64,000 nucleotides of DNA from JBPRGH01 sp051418055 (lineage in GTDB: Bacteria; Bacteroidota; Bacteroidia; Cytophagales; Cyclobacteriaceae): assembly GCA_051418055.1 (NCBI GenBank), contig JBPRGH010000103.1, positions 93,054 to 157,053 on the forward strand, in the 5' to 3' direction. A program made the translations under genes and the position numbers. Shown here piece by piece: positions 63,301-64,000 of the stretch (its first letter is position 1; each line of letters starts with the position of its first letter). The notes below the pieces were generated by a model that saw only the letters and a list, made by a program, of their open reading frames with translations, did not search any database and was not told where the DNA came from.

Positions 63301-63745
63301 CTCAGGCTGGTTTATGAAAGAAGAGCATATCTTCTCCAGACATGGTGAATTTGTAGATGACCTGGTTAAAAAAGGGGGTATTGCAGGTGTTGGTTCTCAC
63401 GGACAGTTACAAGGTCTGGGTTATCACTGGGAGCTTTGGTCGGTACAATCAGGCGGCATGGATAATCTTGATGCATTGAAAGTGGCTACTATTCTTGGCG
63501 CTGAAGCACTTGGCCTTGAACAAGATCTTGGATCTATTGAAGAAGGTAAAATTGCTGATCTTGTAATCCTCGATAATAACCCGTTAGAGGATATCCGTAA
63601 TTCGAATACTGTAAATATGGTAATGAAAAACGGAAGGCTTTATGATGCGAATACGCTTGATGAGGTTTATCCGGTGAAGCGTAAAGCACCGGAATTTAAC
63701 TGGCACCAGGAGCAGCCAGGGCTGAGCTTGCCGGGGATCAGATAA
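60359..63745 (+). CDS. TolB-like propeller / amidohydrolase fusion, exported
   Basis: 1128 residues with a signal peptide (1-20, ending IYALQ). The N-terminal two-thirds (about 40-690) holds many WD40-like PD40 repeats, each with S-P-D-G-K (SPDGKSIVF, FSPDGRYIW, SPDGNWLVY, SPDGKKLAF, SPDGNQLVF), as in TolB and tricorn-like proteins. A very charged Lys/Glu stretch (about 655-695) is the linker. The amidohydrolase domain (about 700-1110) has metal ligands H774 and H776 (VDTHAHLRPAW) and LEQDLGSIEEGKIADLVIL. Substrate is unknown. A strong terminator follows at 63762. Confidence 0.94.
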   Translation: MKKFYNIILIMLLFPATIYALQDTTAVKQEKKEEKKKKDLPLEATRTYQLKTDRGTWISLDVSPDGKSIVFDMLGDIYMMPETGGKAKRLTKGLAFDSHPRFSPDGKSILFISDKSGGENVWVLNLEEEEPKQVTKGNTKNYQSADWAPDGKYIVAAEGRLTLKLHMYHIDGGSGAQLIDKPENLKTVEPAFSPDGRYIWYSRRNGAWNYNAQLPQYQLAVYDRETGNSQTITNKYGSAFAPTLSPDGNWLVYGTRHNTHTGLIARNLKTGDEKWIAYPVQHDDQESIATLGVLPAMSFTPDSKYVVASYGGKIYRVPVEGGDAVNIPFEVDEEIAYGPQLKFNYPISDSEKMTVTQIRDGVVSPDGKKLAFTALNKLYTVELPDGKPKRVTDFTFTEAMPSWSPDGNQLVFVTWSDKDGGHIYKANAEGKAKTVRLTSEPAVYTQPAWSFKGNKIVFLKGNKQNYQDGTGPFSFGSQDEIRWISADGGATHLIDRTMGRNKPHFVKGDDRIYLNSGSKGLVSVRWDGTDEKEILKVTGITTYGFTLDELGHKILHDNAAEAPQKPSNASVILMAPEGDQALALINNDIYTVTVPKIGNEAVKISVSNPEKAQFPSRKLTKIGGQFPSWSTNGNTVYWSIGNAFFIYNIEDAKAKEEELAKKKKEAEAKRESEKKEDKEEGKEEEKKEEEKGYEPAEIRIKVEVDRDIPKGKVLLQNARVITMNGDQVYEAGDIYIEDNRIIKVGEAGSIEVDNKVTKIDLNGKTVVPGFVDTHAHLRPAWNLHKNQVWNYAANLAYGVTTTRDPQTGSTDVLTYSDMVDAGEMIGPRVYSTGPGVGFWAYNFKDLDHAKDVLKQYSEYYNTKTIKMYLAGNRQQRQWIIMAAKEQGLMPTTEGALDFKLNMTQVLDGYPGHEHSFPIYPIYEDVVNFVAESKTAYTPTLLVSYGGPWAEEYYYATEDVQGDKKLNYFTPKSEIDNKTRRRSGWFMKEEHIFSRHGEFVDDLVKKGGIAGVGSHGQLQGLGYHWELWSVQSGGMDNLDALKVATILGAEALGLEQDLGSIEEGKIADLVILDNNPLEDIRNSNTVNMVMKNGRLYDANTLDEVYPVKRKAPEFNWHQEQPGLSLPGIR

Positions 63746-63761
63746 TTAGAATAATAGTAAA

Positions 63762-63790
63762 TAAAAAGGGCTGCAAAACAGCCCTTTTTA
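63762..63790 (+). terminator. intrinsic terminator of the amidohydrolase gene
   Basis: TAAAAAGGGCTG (63762-63773), loop CAAAA, CAGCCCTTTTTA (63779-63790): 12 perfect base pairs with a T5 end on the plus strand, 16 bases beyond the stop. The A-run on the other side lets it work both ways. Confidence 0.92.
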
Positions 63791-63805
63791 ATTGCCTTAT
63801 CTTCA

Positions 63806-63824
63806 CCTCCGAGTGACTCGGAGG
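63806..63824. repeat. short perfect hairpin
   Basis: CCTCCGAG-TGA-CTCGGAGG, 8-bp perfect GC-rich stem with a 3-nt loop, not followed by T-run. It lies between the two terminators at the end of the window; role unknown, possibly a palindromic repeat. Confidence 0.45.
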
Positions 63825-63950
63825 AGGAAGAAAGATTATTAACGGGAGCGTAAAAGAAGCATCAGGTACTGTGTTAAAATCCAAATAAATTAATATAATT
63901 TTTCTAATTTTATACCAGCAAAAAGAAGTCAATTTATTGACTATCTAGTA

Positions 63951-63984
63951 TGAGGTGGCAGTGCTTTTAGCCACCTCATTTTTT
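63951..63984 (+). terminator. second plus-strand terminator without an obvious gene
   Basis: TGAGGTGGC (63951-63959) and GCCACCTCA (63970-63978) followed by T6 (63979-63984), a good intrinsic terminator. No ORF ends just before it; the amidohydrolase gene already has a terminator at 63762. It may end a small RNA or a readthrough transcript. Confidence 0.75.
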
Positions 63985-64000
63985 ATCCCATGTGTTGGAT

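Noticed and set aside
63738..63932. 64-codon minus-strand frame after the amidohydrolase
   Set aside because: It runs through the terminator and hairpins and has no coding character.
1..64000. tRNA or rRNA genes, prophage or transposase genes
   Set aside because: The intergenic stretches were read on both strands and none shows a cloverleaf, rRNA-like sequence or a transposase motif.

Overview
The window looks like chromosomal DNA of a free-living, aerobic member of the Bacteroidota, most likely a Cytophagales-type bacterium. The evidence is the gene families (DUF6702 next to HupE/UreJ, DUF4293, DUF6252-like lipoprotein, long-form IspH, BioD-fused Pta, DUF4212 symporter pair), the moderate A+T bias, the rarity of clear Shine-Dalgarno sites, and AT-rich or palindromic intergenic repeats of a style common in this phylum. 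The order-level placement is inference. I see no rRNA, tRNA, CRISPR array, transposase or prophage; this is mostly core and housekeeping sequence.

Layout. 1-5261: acetate metabolism on the minus strand (acs cut by the window edge, then a translationally coupled pta-ackA pair). 5558-9850: MscS channel, a B12/radical-SAM protein and a luciferase-like flavin oxidoreductase. 10034-13928: alpha/beta hydrolase, pirin and a lipoprotein type I pullulanase. 14013-18217: S1-domain CvfB-like protein, two RluA-family pseudouridine synthases, an aquaglyceroporin and a YccF membrane protein. 18290-24051: an M1 metallopeptidase with HupE/UreJ and DUF6702, a 2H phosphoesterase, a tiny membrane ORF, a lipoprotein and a PLP-dependent dehydratase. 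24509-29725: periplasmic solute-binding protein, UPF1-like helicase and a second M1 peptidase paralogous to the first. 29831-32787: oxyR with a Cys/Met-metabolism PLP enzyme and a fructosamine kinase in one tight run. 32920-41897: TonB-domain lipoprotein, ABC exporter, truA, thiolase, DUF4293, acetate-type symporter with its small subunit, and a second MscS channel with a very basic N-terminus. 41997-46516: CPxC membrane protein, feoAB and a Na+/solute symporter. 46775-52844: polA, a BLUF blue-light sensor with a small partner ORF, class 3 lipase, CBU_0592-type protein and PAP2 phosphatase. 52926-58427: ispH, a Rieske/VOC/unknown operon, and a divergent phosphatidate phosphatase and lipid kinase pair followed by a GNAT. 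58369-63745: Na+/H+ antiporter, DoxX-like protein and a 1128-residue propeller-amidohydrolase.

The genes support acetate uptake and activation (symporter pair, Acs, AckA-Pta, thiolase), oxidative-stress and glycation repair (OxyR, fructosamine kinase), iron uptake (FeoAB), lipid phosphate turnover (App1, lipid kinase, PAP2, lipase) and peptide or polysaccharide breakdown (M1 peptidases, pullulanase, amidohydrolase).

The most unusual point is ispH. Its reading frame is intact over the full 406-residue family length, but where the family starts with ATG there is ATC, preceded by an ideal AGGAGG with 5 nt spacing. The same bases carry a candidate -1 slippery heptamer (A AAA AAT) that would fuse a 28-codon upstream ORF to ispH. 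Others worth a look are the degraded 3'-5' exonuclease site of DNA polymerase I, the OxyR-linked fructosamine kinase with a P-loop cysteine, the BLUF operon with an unknown 75-residue protein, and two tandem same-core palindromes 31 bp apart in a divergent promoter region.
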